64,000 bases of DNA, taken from contig JANQKG010000011.1 in NCBI GenBank assembly GCA_028281235.1, positions 1 to 64,000 on the forward strand. The letters run 5' to 3'. Positions within the stretch are counted from its first letter, which is position 1. The number at the start of each line of letters is the position of its first letter. Of this stretch, positions 42,384-54,002 are shown piece after piece. Both the position numbers and the translations under genes were made by a program. Below the pieces are notes generated by a model that made no database searches, was not told the origin of the DNA, and worked only from the letters and a program-made list of their open reading frames with translations. The stretch is from Afifellaceae bacterium. Lineage in GTDB: Bacteria; Pseudomonadota; Alphaproteobacteria; Rhizobiales; Afifellaceae.

Positions 42384-43086
42384 ATGACAGGCAAGGTCGC
42401 CATCATCACGGCGGGCGGAAGCGGAATGGGCGCCGCGGCAGCACGCCGGCTCGCCCGCGATGGCTACGGCATCGCCATTCTCTCATCTTCCGGCAAGGGG
42501 GAGGCGCTTGCCGGCGAGCTCGGCGGTGTCGGCGCGACCGGATCCAACCAATCGATGGACGATCTAAAGCGGCTCGTCGATTTGACGCTCGACCGGTGGG
42601 GGCGAATCGACGTGCTGGTCAACAGCGCCGGTCACGGCCCGCGCGCGCCGCTGCTGGACCTGACGGACGAGGATTGGCATCGCGGCATGGATGTCTATTT
42701 CCTCAGCGCCGTCCGTCCGACGCGCCTCGTCACCCCTGTGATGCAGAAGCAGCACACCGGCGCCATCATCAACATCTCGACCTTCGCCACCTTCGAACCC
42801 GACCCGATCTTCCCGACCTCAGCCGTGTCGCGCGGCCGGGCTCGCCGCTTTCACCAAGCTCTTCGCTGACAAATATGCCGCCGACAACATCCGCATGAAC
42901 AACGTGCTGCCGGGCTTCATTGACAGCCTGCCTGAGAAGGATGCGTTCCGCGCCCGCATCCCCATGCAGCGCTACGGCCGGGCAGAGGAGATCGCCGAGA
43001 CGATTGTCTTCCTCGCCTCCGACGGCGCCGGCTACATCACCGGGCAAAACATCCGCGTCGACGGCGGGATCACGAGATCGGTTTGA
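42384..43086 (+). pseudogene. SDR-family oxidoreductase, interrupted by a single frameshift
   Basis: The first frame encodes a classical short-chain dehydrogenase start: VAIITAGGSGMG (NAD-binding), VLVNSAGHGP and INISTFATFEPDPIFPTSAV. At about 42828-42836 the frame is lost, and the expected continuation AGLAAFTKLFADKYAADNIR, MNNVLPGFIDSLPE and YITGQNIRVDGG appears one frame over and runs to 43086. A one-base insertion explains this. The catalytic Tyr region is also altered, so the active site is doubtful. GGGAGG precedes the start. Either a recent pseudogene or an assembly error. Confidence 0.75.
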
Positions 43087-43141
43087 ATAGGGCTTGAGTA
43101 GTTCGCAGTGCGGCAGCCTTCACTGCTTGCGCAGCGAAGGC

Positions 43142-43217
43142 TGGTGGAGCCGAGCGGGATCGAACCGCTGACCTCGTGAATGCCATTCACGCGCTCTCCC
43201 AACTGAGCTACGGCCCC
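43142..43217 (-). tRNA. tRNA-Ala (anticodon GGC)
   Basis: A 76-nt tRNA on the minus strand. Acceptor GGGGCCG pairs with CGGCTCC including the G3-U70 pair that identifies alanine tRNAs; the discriminator A and encoded CCA follow. The anticodon loop is ATGGCAT and the T loop GGTTCGATCCC. Confidence 0.95.
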
Positions 43218-43313
43218 TGATCCATCCGCGGCTTGGGGCTCCGCGGGCCGCCGGTTACCTATGCGGTGGCGTATAGAATTGCAAGGCTGGCGCCCGTCCC
43301 TGCATCCGGGCAA

Positions 43314-43751
43314 CTAGCGCTCGTTTTCGTCCTCCGCTTCGACGTCGAGCAGGCCTGAGACATCATTGCCCTCTTCCTCGTCGTCTTCAAGGAAGGTGTC
43401 GTCGTCCTCGCCGTCGGTCGACTCGTCCACCTCAACATCCGCCACTTCGGGAATGTCCGCCTCATCGGCATCGTCGCCGTCGCTGTCGGGACCGACATCG
43501 TCTTCCGCCGTGTCCTCTGCATCCTCCAGCGACACGACGCCGTCCTCGCGCTCAACCTCCACGGCTTCCTTCGGCTTTTCTTGCTTCGGTTCGGCAGGAG
43601 GCTCCGGGCGCTGCGGCACGGCCACCTCAAAGACCGCCCCACAGTTCGGACATACGATCGGATCGCGGTTGAGGTCGTAATACTTGGTGCCACAGGACGC
43701 GCAGGTCCGTTTGGTGCCGAGCTCTGGTTTCGCCACGTCTTTCGCCTTCAA
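43314..43751 (-). CDS. TIGR02300 / FYDLN-acid domain protein
   Basis: A 145-residue protein. The first 45 residues carry a zinc-ribbon-like pattern (CASCG and CPNCG) around KYYDLNRDP, the family signature. The rest, from about residue 70, is extremely acidic (EDAEDTAEDDVGPDSDGDDA-type), with no predicted structure. The family is alphaproteobacterial and of unknown function. It lies between tRNA-Ala and divergent aroA, a conserved location. Confidence 0.92.
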   Translation of the reverse strand: MKAKDVAKPELGTKRTCASCGTKYYDLNRDPIVCPNCGAVFEVAVPQRPEPPAEPKQEKPKEAVEVEREDGVVSLEDAEDTAEDDVGPDSDGDDADEADIPEVADVEVDESTDGEDDDTFLEDDEEEGNDVSGLLDVEAEDENER

Positions 43752-43849
43752 TTGAGGTGCGCCGCGCGTGCCTAACCACCGGTCTCACCGCTGTCAAACC
43801 CCTTGTGAGGCTCATTGACGGGCCCGATCCGCCAGGGCCCGAGAGGTGA

Positions 43850-45942
<2,093 letters not shown>

Positions 45943-46139
45943 GAAGGTGCGCCCTGTCGGGTGTGCCTCTTTCTCGTTTTGGCCGCCGCTCCGCTTGAGA
46001 ACAGATCGTCGCCTTCGGCCTCGATGCGCCGGCCCGCTTCATCGGGAGCGGGGACGCCGTTGGCGGCAGACGCAATACCAACCAGCCCGGCGCGGGCATG
46101 CCACGACGCGTAAGGTCGCCATGCCGTAAAGGAGTTTTG

Positions 46140-47975
46140 ATGCAAGCAGCCGAACCGCAGCCAACGAGGGAGGATTTCGCCGCTCTCCTGGAAGAGTCCT
46201 TTGCCAAGAGTGATCTGGTGGAGGGATCGGTCGTCAAAGGCACGGTCGTCGCCATCGAGAAGGACGTTGCCATCGTCGATGTCGGCCTGAAGGTTGAGGG
46301 CCGCGTCCCTCTGAAGGAATTCGGCGCCCGTGGCCGCGACGGCGAGATGAAGCCGGGCGACGAGGTCGAGGTCTACCTGGAGCGGATCGAAAACGCGCTC
46401 GGCGAGGCCATGCTCAGCCGCGATAAAGCGCGCCGCGAGGAAAGCTGGGTCCGGCTCGAAGCAAGTTTTGAGAAGAACGACACCGTCACCGGCCAGATAT
46501 TCAATCAGGTGAAGGGTGGCTTCACCGTCGACCTCGACGGAGCCGTCGCCTTCCTGCCGCGCAGCCAGGTGGATGTCCGCCCGGTCCGCGATGTCGGCCC
46601 CCTGATGAACACGCCGCAGCCCTTCCGTATTCTGAAGATGGACAAGCGGCGCGGCAACATCGTTGTCTCGCGTCGCTCCGTTCTGGAAGACACACTCGCC
46701 GAGCAGCGTTCGGAGCTGGTGCAGCGCCTGTCGGAAGGCCAAGTCGTGGACGGCGTGGTGAAGAACATCACCGAATATGGCGCCTTCGTCGATCTCGGCG
46801 GCATCGACGGCCTGTTGCACGTCACCGATATGGCGTGGCGTCGCGTCAACCATCCTTCCGAAATTCTCAATATCGGCGAGACGGTGAAGGTGCAGATCAT
46901 CCGCATCAACCCGGAAACCTTCCGCATCTCGCTCGGCATGAAGCAGCTTGAGACCGATCCGTGGGAAGGCATTGAAGCCAAATACCCGATCAGCGCACGC
47001 TTCACCGGCCGCGTGACGAACATCACCGATTACGGCGCCTTCGTGGAATTGGAGCCTGGTATTGAAGGGCTGATCCACGTTTCGGAGATGAGCTGGACGA
47101 AGAAGAACGTCCATCCGGGCAAGATCGTTTCCACCTCGCAGGAGGTTGAGGTCGTTATCCTGGAGGTCGACCCCTCCAAGCGTCGCGTGTCGCTCGGCCT
47201 CAAGCAGACGATGCGCAATCCCTGGGAGGAGTTCGCAGAGAAGTATCCCGTCGGCGCGGTCGTCGAAGGCGAGGTCAAGAACAAGACCGAGTTCGGGCTG
47301 TTCCTTGGCATGGAGAACGACGTCGACGGCATGGTCCATCTGTCCGACCTCGACTGGAATCGGTCCGGCGAGGAAGCGATGGAGGATTACAAGAAGGGCG
47401 ACCTGGTGCAGGCCAAGGTGCTCGACGTCGATGTGGAGAAGGAGCGCATCTCGCTCGGCATCAAGCAGGTCGGCGGCGATCCGATGGAAGCCGCATCGGG
47501 CCTGCGCAAGGGCGCTATCGTCACCGGCGAGGTGACGCAGGTGATGGATTCCGGCGTGGAGGTGAAGATCGCCGATTCCGACCTCACCGCCTTCATCCGC
47601 CGGGCAGAGCTCTCGCGTGAGCGCTCCGAGCAGCGGCCGGACCGCTTTGCTCCGGGCGAGAAGGTGGATGCGCGCATCACCAATATTGACAAGAAGAGCC
47701 GCAAGATCGCGCTTTCCATCAAGGCACTGGAGATCGCCGAGGAGAAGGAGGCGGTGGCCCAGTACGGCTCCACCGATTCCGGCGCGTCGCTGGGCGACAT
47801 CCTCGGTGCTGCCTTGAAGCGGCAGCAGGACAATGGCGACGAGGCCGAACCTGCGCCGGCAGAGGCTGCTGAGGCGGAAGCCGGCGATGGCGAAACCGCC
47901 GCCGAGGCGACCGGCGAGGAGCCGGCTGCCGAAGCCGCCGTTGAAGACACAGAAGAAGAGGCGAAAGCCAAGTAG
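46140..47975 (+). CDS. rpsA: 30S ribosomal protein S1
   Basis: A 611-residue protein with six S1 RNA-binding repeats: roughly 30-98, 115-181, 202-270, 287-357, 374-444 and 461-530. Repeats 3 and 4 are the best conserved (KNITEYGAFVDLGGIDGLLH, TNITDYGAFVELEPGIEGLI). The C-terminal 60 residues are Ala/Glu rich and unstructured. S1 recruits mRNA to the 30S subunit. A strong SD (AAAGGAG) precedes the ATG. The 197-bp leader after cmk may hold its own promoter and autoregulatory site, but I see no defined structure. Confidence 0.97.
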   Translation: MQAAEPQPTREDFAALLEESFAKSDLVEGSVVKGTVVAIEKDVAIVDVGLKVEGRVPLKEFGARGRDGEMKPGDEVEVYLERIENALGEAMLSRDKARREESWVRLEASFEKNDTVTGQIFNQVKGGFTVDLDGAVAFLPRSQVDVRPVRDVGPLMNTPQPFRILKMDKRRGNIVVSRRSVLEDTLAEQRSELVQRLSEGQVVDGVVKNITEYGAFVDLGGIDGLLHVTDMAWRRVNHPSEILNIGETVKVQIIRINPETFRISLGMKQLETDPWEGIEAKYPISARFTGRVTNITDYGAFVELEPGIEGLIHVSEMSWTKKNVHPGKIVSTSQEVEVVILEVDPSKRRVSLGLKQTMRNPWEEFAEKYPVGAVVEGEVKNKTEFGLFLGMENDVDGMVHLSDLDWNRSGEEAMEDYKKGDLVQAKVLDVDVEKERISLGIKQVGGDPMEAASGLRKGAIVTGEVTQVMDSGVEVKIADSDLTAFIRRAELSRERSEQRPDRFAPGEKVDARITNIDKKSRKIALSIKALEIAEEKEAVAQYGSTDSGASLGDILGAALKRQQDNGDEAEPAPAEAAEAEAGDGETAAEATGEEPAAEAAVEDTEEEAKAK

Positions 47976-48022
47976 CCGGGCGGCGCACTCTTGCGCTGCG
48001 CTGAACGCTATGCGACTTCCAA

Positions 48023-48054
48023 GGCCCGCGGCGATCTCCGCGGGTCTTTCTTTC
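48023..48054 (+). terminator. Rho-independent terminator of rpsA
   Basis: CCCGCGG (48025-48031) and CCGCGGG (48038-48044) form a 7-bp GC stem with a 6-nt loop, followed by TCTTTCTTT. It lies about 50 bp after the rpsA stop. Confidence 0.85.
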
Positions 48055-48148
48055 AGCTCATGACCGCCTCGCTAATCATGTCGCCCCCCTTGCGGCCGTC
48101 GCGCCCCGACGCAGCCGGCTGCCTCGTGCCTGCACAATAGTTCGCCGG

Positions 48149-48892
48149 ATGGCTCAGGAGATTCTGATCATCATCACGGCTTTGATGCTCGGCGGTGCGC
48201 TGAAAGGCGCCACCGGCATGGGCGTGCCCATCATCGCGGTGCCGGCGCTGGCGGCGTTCTTCGACGTGCCGTTTGCCATCGCGGTCCTCATGGGCCCGCT
48301 TCTCGTCACCAATATGTGGCAGGTCTGGACGTTCCGCTCGCATCGGACCGGACTTGATTTTCTGCCGCGTCTGGTCGTCTTCGCCGGCTTCGGCATTCTG
48401 GTCGGCACCTGGGTGCTGACGGCGCTGCCCGCTGATGCCCTCTCGCTCGGGCTCGGGCTCACCACGACGCTCTATATCGTTTTGCGGCTGGCGCGCCCGA
48501 CCTTCGCGATCGACGCCGACGCAGCACTCCGCTGGGCGCCCGCCGCCGGCTTCGGGTCGGGGCTTCTGCAAGGCGCCACGGGCGTCTCCGCCCCCATCAA
48601 TGTGCCCTTCGTCAACGGCATGCGGCTGGCACGACCGCAATTCGTGTTTACCGTATCGGTGGTCTTCCTCGCCTTCGTCGTCACACAGATCCCGGCCCTG
48701 GCATATTCCGGTGTGCTGACCGGCGAGCGCGCGCTGCTCAGCCTCGGCGCGATCGTCCCGGTCGCCGCCGGCATGCCCATCGGCGCCTGGCTGGCGCGGC
48801 AGATGAGCGCCGAAGCCTTCGATCGCCTGATCCTCATCGTTCTCGCGGTGATCGCCGCGAAGCTTTTTTGGGATGCCGCCTTCGGCGGTTGA
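48149..48892 (+). CDS. TauE/SafE family sulfite/organosulfonate-type exporter
   Basis: A 247-residue inner-membrane protein with about seven or eight helices. The N-terminal repeat LMLGGALKGATGMGVPIIAVP and its internal counterpart AAGFGSGLLQGATGVSAPIN are the paired G-A-T-G motifs of the TauE/SafE (DUF81) family, which exports sulfite, sulfoacetate or similar anions. Substrate is not readable. It stands alone after the rpsA terminator. Confidence 0.88.
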   Translation: MAQEILIIITALMLGGALKGATGMGVPIIAVPALAAFFDVPFAIAVLMGPLLVTNMWQVWTFRSHRTGLDFLPRLVVFAGFGILVGTWVLTALPADALSLGLGLTTTLYIVLRLARPTFAIDADAALRWAPAAGFGSGLLQGATGVSAPINVPFVNGMRLARPQFVFTVSVVFLAFVVTQIPALAYSGVLTGERALLSLGAIVPVAAGMPIGAWLARQMSAEAFDRLILIVLAVIAAKLFWDAAFGG

Positions 48893-48930
48893 GGGCAGGG
48901 CGGGTTTCATCGGAATAGCTGGTGTTCTCT

Positions 48931-49027
48931 GTCGTCATGCCCGGACTTGATCCGGGCATCCATTCCTGAGCCACAGCCGCCCGTTGCGGAGGGAATGGAT
49001 TGCCGGGTCAAGCCCGGCAATGACGAC
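48931..49027. repeat. REP-like palindromic pair, copy 3
   Basis: GTCGTCATGCCCGGACTTGA at the left and GGGTCAAGCCCGGCAATGACGAC at the right, the same orientation as the copy at 26267. It fills the gap between two convergent genes. Confidence 0.88.
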
Positions 49028-49038
49028 AGAAACAGACT

Positions 49039-49917
49039 TTACTTGGAGCGATCCCGCTCAGCCTCCGCCGCAAGCACGGCCCTCAGCCCCTCGCGATAGG
49101 TCGGATGCGCGAGCTCAACGCCAAGCACGCGCTTGATCTTATCGTTTCGCACGCGCTTGTTCTCGCCATAGAAACTCCGCGCCATGGGCGAGAGTTCTGC
49201 CGCCGCAAAGGCCACTTCCGGCGGCGCGGGCGCGCCAAGCAGCTCCGCGGCACAGGCGATGACGTCCTGCGGCGGAGCCGGTTCGTCGTCCACGCCGTTG
49301 AAGATGCCGTCGGCGCGTGCGGCAAGAGCAGCCTCAACTATTGCTGCGATGTCGTCGGCATGGATACGGTTGAAGACCTGGCCCGGCTTGATGATGCGCC
49401 GCGCCGTGCCGCGCCGCACCTTTTCAAACGGCCCGCGCCCCGGGCCGTAGATGCCGGCAAGCCGGATGATGGAAACCGGCACGCCACTCTCCGCGGCGAA
49501 CCCACGCCAAGCCTCTTCTGCTGCGAGCCGGCGGCGCGAGCGCTCCGAGATCGGCCGGCAGGTGGTCTCTTCGTCGACCCATGCGCCGTCATGATCGCCG
49601 TAGACGCCGACAGTGGAGAGATAGACGAGCGCCCTTGGCGTCTTCGCCATCAGGTCCGCGCCATGATGGATCAGCACCGGATCGCCGGCTTCATCCGGTG
49701 GAGCGGAAACGAGCACGTGATCGGCTTCAGCGAGCGCTGCGCTGATTGCCGGCTTGGCCCCGCTGCCGTCGAAGACGATCGGCGTGACGCCTTGCGCCTT
49801 CAGGTCAGCGGCTTTGTCGAGCGTGCGCGTCGTCCCCCACACGGCCTCAAGGCGCGGACGCATCCGCGCGGTCAACGCGCGCGCCGAATAGCCGAAGCCG
49901 AAGCAGAAGAGCTTCAC
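49039..49917 (-). CDS. NAD(P)-dependent epimerase/reductase, YeeZ-like
   Basis: A 292-residue Rossmann protein of the extended SDR group. The degenerate nucleotide loop FGFGYSARALTARM, VLVSAPPDEAGDPVL, LVYLSTVGVYGDHDGAWVDE and IIRLAGIYGPGRGPF are typical of YeeZ/Gre-like proteins. The usual Y-x-x-x-K is replaced by YLSTVGVYG..., as in atypical SDRs, so catalytic activity is uncertain. The start is GTG overlapping the preceding gene's TGA by 4 bp; it is the last gene of a four-gene minus-strand run. Confidence 0.83.
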   Translation of the reverse strand: MKLFCFGFGYSARALTARMRPRLEAVWGTTRTLDKAADLKAQGVTPIVFDGSGAKPAISAALAEADHVLVSAPPDEAGDPVLIHHGADLMAKTPRALVYLSTVGVYGDHDGAWVDEETTCRPISERSRRRLAAEEAWRGFAAESGVPVSIIRLAGIYGPGRGPFEKVRRGTARRIIKPGQVFNRIHADDIAAIVEAALAARADGIFNGVDDEPAPPQDVIACAAELLGAPAPPEVAFAAAELSPMARSFYGENKRVRNDKIKRVLGVELAHPTYREGLRAVLAAEAERDRSK

Positions 49918-50177
49918 GCGCCGCCGTCTTCGCGCTTGTGAACCACGAGCCGGTCGACCTCTAGCGTGCCGACTGAGAGATGCTGAACCCGCGCGCGTTT
50001 GATGGCGATCCGGTTGATCGCCAAGGCACCGATGGCCAGCGCGCCGATCGCCAACGACCCAAGCGCCAGCGCACCGACGGCGCCCGCGCCAAGCGCGCCG
50101 CGCGAGACCGCAACCTCGCGGCCGCGCTTCTTTTGGTCCGCGGGCAAGTTTTGCGCGTTCATTGTCCGATATTTCAT
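49914..50177 (-). CDS. Small protein with alternating Ala-Leu/Ile-Gly repeats
   Basis: An 87-residue protein not assigned to a named family. A basic N-terminus ([14 protein letters not shown]) leads into [20 protein letters not shown], a five-residue periodic hydrophobic stretch, then [20 protein letters not shown]. The spacing resembles pentapeptide-like or left-handed beta-helix rungs rather than a plain membrane helix. It overlaps queG (ATGA) and the YeeZ-like gene (GTGA), so all are co-translated. ATG 50162 is an alternative start. Confidence 0.7.
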   Translation of the reverse strand: MKYRTMNAQNLPADQKKRGREVAVSRGALGAGAVGALALGSLAIGALAIGALAINRIAIKRARVQHLSVGTLEVDRLVVHKREDGGA

Positions 50178-51292
50178 GGCGTGCTCTCTTTCACGACCTC
50201 CGCCCATTCCGCGCGAACAACAGCGTCGCGCTCATCGGCGAGATAAGCGTGGGCGCGGGCCGCGGCGTCGCGAGGCGTCAACCTTGAAAGCGCCCACACC
50301 GCTGCGCCGCGCACCTCAGGCGCTGCATCCTCAAGCAGAGCCGCAGCGTCGTCCGCCAGATCCGGCGCGCCGGAATTACCTATCGCGATCAAGACGTTAC
50401 GCACGAATCTGTCGCGCCCGATCCGCTTGATCGGCGATCCGGCGAAGTGCCGTCGGAAAGACGTATCGTCGAGCCGGACAAGCACGGCAAGCGGCGGCGC
50501 GTTCAAATCGTGGCGCGCTTTGAGCTTTGCCTGCCGTCCGGCCTCAGCGAACTTGTTCCACGGGCAGACGGCCAGACAATCGTCGCAGCCAAAGATGCGA
50601 TTGCCGATCACCGCGCGGAGGTCACGCGGGATCGGACCTTTGTGCTCGATTGTCAGATAGGAGATGCAGCGCCGCGCATCGAGACGGTAGGGTGCGGGAA
50701 ACGCATCCGTCGGACAGATGTCGAGGCATGCGCGGCACGACCCGCACGCATCTGCCTCCGGCGCGTCCGGGTCAAGCGCCGCATCGGTGAAGATCGCGCC
50801 GAGGAAGAGCCATGAGCCGAAATCGCGGCTGACGAGATTCGTGTGCTTGCCTTGCCAACCGATGCCGGCCGCCTCAGCCAGCGGCTTCTCCATGACCGGC
50901 GCGGTGTCGACGAACACCTTCACATCGGCCCCGGCGCGCGCCGCAAACCGGCCGGCAATGCGCTTCAGCGCGCCCTTGATCAGATCGTGATAATCGCGGT
51001 TGCGCGCATAGACGGAGATCGTCGCCGCCTGCCGGTCGGCGAGGGTCTGAAGCGGATCGCCCTCAGGGCCATAATTCATCCCCAGCATGATGACGGAGCG
51101 CACATCCGGCCACAGCGCGGACGGGCTGCCGCGCCGCGCCGCTGTCTCGGCAAGCCAATGCATAGTGCCGTGATGGTCTTCTGCGATCGCCGTCTTCAGG
51201 CGTCCGGCGGCTTGGGGAATAGCGTCCGGCGCTGCGACGCCAATAGCGTCAAAACCCTCCGCCTGTGCCAATTCGTCGATGAGCCCACGCAG
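50174..51292 (-). CDS. queG: Epoxyqueuosine reductase QueG
   Basis: About 372 residues; reduces epoxyqueuosine to queuosine in tRNA anticodons. The N-terminal cobalamin-binding part has [26 protein letters not shown] and [20 protein letters not shown]. Two 4Fe-4S clusters are marked by [16 protein letters not shown] and [14 protein letters not shown], and a HEAT-like domain follows. The start is unresolved: no ATG or GTG lies near the expected N-terminus. CTG at 51292 or TTG at 51271 fits the family length; ATG 51433 would overlap the upstream GST gene by 130 bp. Confidence 0.9.
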   Translation of the reverse strand: MRGLIDELAQAEGFDAIGVAAPDAIPQAAGRLKTAIAEDHHGTMHWLAETAARRGSPSALWPDVRSVIMLGMNYGPEGDPLQTLADRQAATISVYARNRDYHDLIKGALKRIAGRFAARAGADVKVFVDTAPVMEKPLAEAAGIGWQGKHTNLVSRDFGSWLFLGAIFTDAALDPDAPEADACGSCRACLDICPTDAFPAPYRLDARRCISYLTIEHKGPIPRDLRAVIGNRIFGCDDCLAVCPWNKFAEAGRQAKLKARHDLNAPPLAVLVRLDDTSFRRHFAGSPIKRIGRDRFVRNVLIAIGNSGAPDLADDAAALLEDAAPEVRGAAVWALSRLTPRDAAARAHAYLADERDAVVRAEWAEVVKESTP

Positions 51293-51303
51293 GCGATGCT
51301 TAT

Positions 51304-52026
51304 CTAGAAGTCGAGCTTCTCGTAATGATCCGGCGGCGTGTGGCCACGCACCGTCTCCGCCCTGAGCACGCGGAACGCGGGGCGCGACTTCAGGCGCATG
51401 TACCAGTCCTTTGCGTCCGGCGCGTCCGCCCATGGAACCTCGCCCAGATAGTCGGCCACCGACAAAGCCGCCGCAGCCGCCAGATCGGCATAGCTTATCC
51501 GGTCCCCGGCAAGCCAGTTCTTCGCCGCCAACAGATGTTCGATGTAGTGAAGATGGATGCGGATATTCGCCCGCGCCGCCCGCAAAAGCCCGGAATCAGG
51601 CGCGCCGCCGCCGAGGCCCGCCTTGGACTTTTCCCGTTTCACCACCTTCTCCTCAACGAGGTAGACGGTGACCTCCTCATCGAACTTGAACAGGAACCAT
51701 TCGCAGAGCCGGCGCACTTCCGCGCGCTGGTCGGCATTGGCCGGCAGCAATCGGCGCTCGTTGAGGGCAAAACCGCGCGTCTCGTCCAGATATTCCGCCA
51801 CCGCCCAAACACCGCCGATCGCCGGGCCGTCATGTTCGATCAACACCGGCAGCGTGCCCGCGGGGTTCATGAGCAGGAATTCTTCGCGCCGCTCCCAGAC
51901 GCGCTCCTCCTGAAGCTCCGGCGTCACATCGCATTCGCCGAGCACGAGCCGGACGAAGCGGGATTGCACCGATAGCGGATAGTGGAATAGCCGGATCACG
52001 CCTGGGTCGCCCTTTCGATTCGCCAT
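51304..52026 (-). CDS. Glutathione S-transferase family protein
   Basis: A 240-residue GST-fold protein. The thioredoxin-like domain has [19 protein letters not shown] and the cis-Pro segment [17 protein letters not shown], followed by AEYLDE; the helical domain has [22 protein letters not shown] with the conserved N-capping Asp. The family conjugates glutathione or repairs oxidised thiols; substrate unknown. ATG 52026 lacks a good SD, and GTG at 51999 ([10 protein letters not shown]) is equally plausible. It sits just upstream of queG. Confidence 0.9.
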   Translation of the reverse strand: MANRKGDPGVIRLFHYPLSVQSRFVRLVLGECDVTPELQEERVWERREEFLLMNPAGTLPVLIEHDGPAIGGVWAVAEYLDETRGFALNERRLLPANADQRAEVRRLCEWFLFKFDEEVTVYLVEEKVVKREKSKAGLGGGAPDSGLLRAARANIRIHLHYIEHLLAAKNWLAGDRISYADLAAAAALSVADYLGEVPWADAPDAKDWYMRLKSRPAFRVLRAETVRGHTPPDHYEKLDF

Positions 52027-52092
52027 TGGCGAATTGGCAAGGACGGAAATGCTAGGCCGGGCCGGCCGATCACGGGCAGCGGGGAGCGCGGA

Positions 52093-52911
52093 ATGAACTT
52101 TGAAACCATCTTCGATGCAATTCTCCTGGGAATCATTGAAGGCCTGACGGAGTTCATCCCCGTTTCGTCGACCGCGCATTTGCTGCTGGCAACCGAGTTT
52201 CTGGGGCTTGCCGGCGATTCAAAGGCTTTCTGGAACACCTTCAACGTCATGATTCAGCTTGGCGCGATCCTGGCGGTTGTCGTTGTCTATTTCAGCCGCT
52301 TTTGGCGCGTCTTTTTGGCGCTGCCGTCAGACCCCGACGCGCGCCGCTTCGTGGCGTCCATCGTCGTGGCGTTTCTGCCGGCGGCGGTGCTTGGGGCGCT
52401 GGCCTTCGACTTCATCAAGACCGTGCTGTTCGATTCGCCAATTCTCATCTGCTGGGTGCTGATCATCGGTGGCGTGGGCCTGGCGCTTCTGGACCGCTAC
52501 GACGTCAAGCCGGTCCACGATGATGCGATGCGCTATCCGATCCGTGTGGCGCTGGCAATCGGCATTGTCCAGTGCCTGGCCATGGTGCCGGGCGTGTCGC
52601 GCTCCGGCGCCACGATTGCCGGCGCGCTGCTTCTGCGCTGCGACAAGCGCTCGGCGGCGGAATTCTCCTTCTTTCTGGCGATTCCGACAATGCTCGGCGC
52701 CTTCACGCTCGATTTCTACGAGAACCGGAATGTCCTCTCCACCGACGACCTCGGCATCATCCTGGTCGGCTTCGTCGTCTCATTCGTGTCGGCGCTGATT
52801 GTCGTGCGCACCTTCGTGGACTTCGTCGGCAGGCATGGCTTCATGCCGTTCGCGATCTGGCGGATCATCGTCGGCACGGTGGGGCTTATCGGTTTCTGGA
52901 TGTTCGGCTGA
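52093..52911 (+). CDS. uppP: Undecaprenyl-diphosphatase UppP (BacA)
   Basis: A 272-residue, eight-helix inner-membrane phosphatase that recycles undecaprenyl pyrophosphate for peptidoglycan and O-antigen synthesis. The two signature motifs are GIIEGLTEFIPVSSTAHLLL (residues 12-31) and MVPGVSRSGATIAGALLL, with catalytic Glu, His and Arg in place. It is divergent from the GST gene, with a 66-bp gap. Confidence 0.96.
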   Translation: MNFETIFDAILLGIIEGLTEFIPVSSTAHLLLATEFLGLAGDSKAFWNTFNVMIQLGAILAVVVVYFSRFWRVFLALPSDPDARRFVASIVVAFLPAAVLGALAFDFIKTVLFDSPILICWVLIIGGVGLALLDRYDVKPVHDDAMRYPIRVALAIGIVQCLAMVPGVSRSGATIAGALLLRCDKRSAAEFSFFLAIPTMLGAFTLDFYENRNVLSTDDLGIILVGFVVSFVSALIVVRTFVDFVGRHGFMPFAIWRIIVGTVGLIGFWMFG

Positions 52912-52943
52912 ACAGATGATGCAGCGCCGCGCGATCGGATGCC

Positions 52944-53921
52944 CTACATCGCCCGCATCGGCGTGAACTCGCCCTGCTGGCGGAAGCGATCGAGGTAGGT
53001 GGGAAGCACGACTTCGAGCGAGGTCGGATCCACCCCGAGCCCGGCAAGTGTGCGCCCGTCACGCTCCGCCTCTTCCGACACGACATTGTCGAAGCGCAGC
53101 ATGCGCACCTGGTCGCGCGTCAGCGGCTGGCCGGGCGCGAACTCGCCGAACCGGCCCATGATGCGCGCCATCGACCAGGGGATCGGCATGAGAACGCGGC
53201 TCCGCCGGGTGATCTCCAGCATCAGCTCCAGGCACGCCTTGAAGGTCAGCACCTCCGGGCCGCCGAGCTCGTAGACCGTGCCCGCCCGCGCCTTACCGTC
53301 GACGGCAAGCGCCACCGCCTCGCCGACATCGCCGGCGAAGACCGGCTGGAACTTCGTCTTGCCGCCGCCGATCAGCGGCAGCATCGGCGACAGCCGCGCC
53401 ATGGCCGCAAAACGATTGAAGAACTGGTCCTCCGGGCCGAAGACGATCGACGGTCGGAAGATCACGGCGTCCGGGCAGCTCTCCAAGATCCCGGCCTCGC
53501 CCTCCGCCTTGGAGCGCATATAGCCGATGGTGGAGGGGCGGTCGGCGCCGATGGCGGAAAGATGAACGACATCGCTTGCGCCGGCCGCGCGCGCCGCCTC
53601 GCCGATGGCGCGCGGTCCGAAAGCCTGGACGGCGTCAAATGTCTGCCGCCCGCCCTCCGCCAGGATGCCGACGAGATTGACGACCGCATCGGCCCCCTCA
53701 ACGGCCCGGTCGATCGACCAGCGATAACGCAGATTGGCCTGGATCGGCTTGATCTGCCCGACCATGCCGAGCGGCTGGAGATGGCCGGCGAGGTCCGGCC
53801 GCCGCACCGCGACGCGGACACGGTAGCCGCGCTTGGCAAGCGCCTGCACGACATAGCGCCCGACAAAGCCCGAGCCGCCGAAGATTGTGACGAGCTTGGC
53901 GGTGGATGGCGGCGCGTCCAT
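52944..53921 (-). CDS. NDUFA9-like NAD(P)H-binding protein (complex I-associated family)
   Basis: A 325-residue atypical SDR. The Rossmann motif VTIFGGSGFVGRYVVQAL is near the N-terminus, then RRPDLAGHLQPLGMVGQIKP, VNLVGILAEGGRQTF, VVHLSAIGAD and FRPSIVFGPEDQFFNRFA, matching the alphaproteobacterial relatives of mitochondrial complex I subunit NDUFA9. In mitochondria the protein stabilises complex I with bound NADPH; the bacterial role is not settled. It is convergent with uppP. Confidence 0.88.
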   Translation of the reverse strand: MDAPPSTAKLVTIFGGSGFVGRYVVQALAKRGYRVRVAVRRPDLAGHLQPLGMVGQIKPIQANLRYRWSIDRAVEGADAVVNLVGILAEGGRQTFDAVQAFGPRAIGEAARAAGASDVVHLSAIGADRPSTIGYMRSKAEGEAGILESCPDAVIFRPSIVFGPEDQFFNRFAAMARLSPMLPLIGGGKTKFQPVFAGDVGEAVALAVDGKARAGTVYELGGPEVLTFKACLELMLEITRRSRVLMPIPWSMARIMGRFGEFAPGQPLTRDQVRMLRFDNVVSEEAERDGRTLAGLGVDPTSLEVVLPTYLDRFRQQGEFTPMRAM

Positions 53922-54002
53922 GGATGCTCCTGCGGGGGGTTGGCGAGTGTGCCGCCCGACTCTCCTTTATCGCGCGCCTTGGCAGGTGTGAAGGGCGGCC
54001 GA

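Noticed and set aside
46140-47975. Extra start of rpsA 42 bp upstream
   Set aside because: The longer form begins without an SD, whereas AAAGGAG is well placed before the ATG at 46140, which also gives the normal S1 N-terminus.
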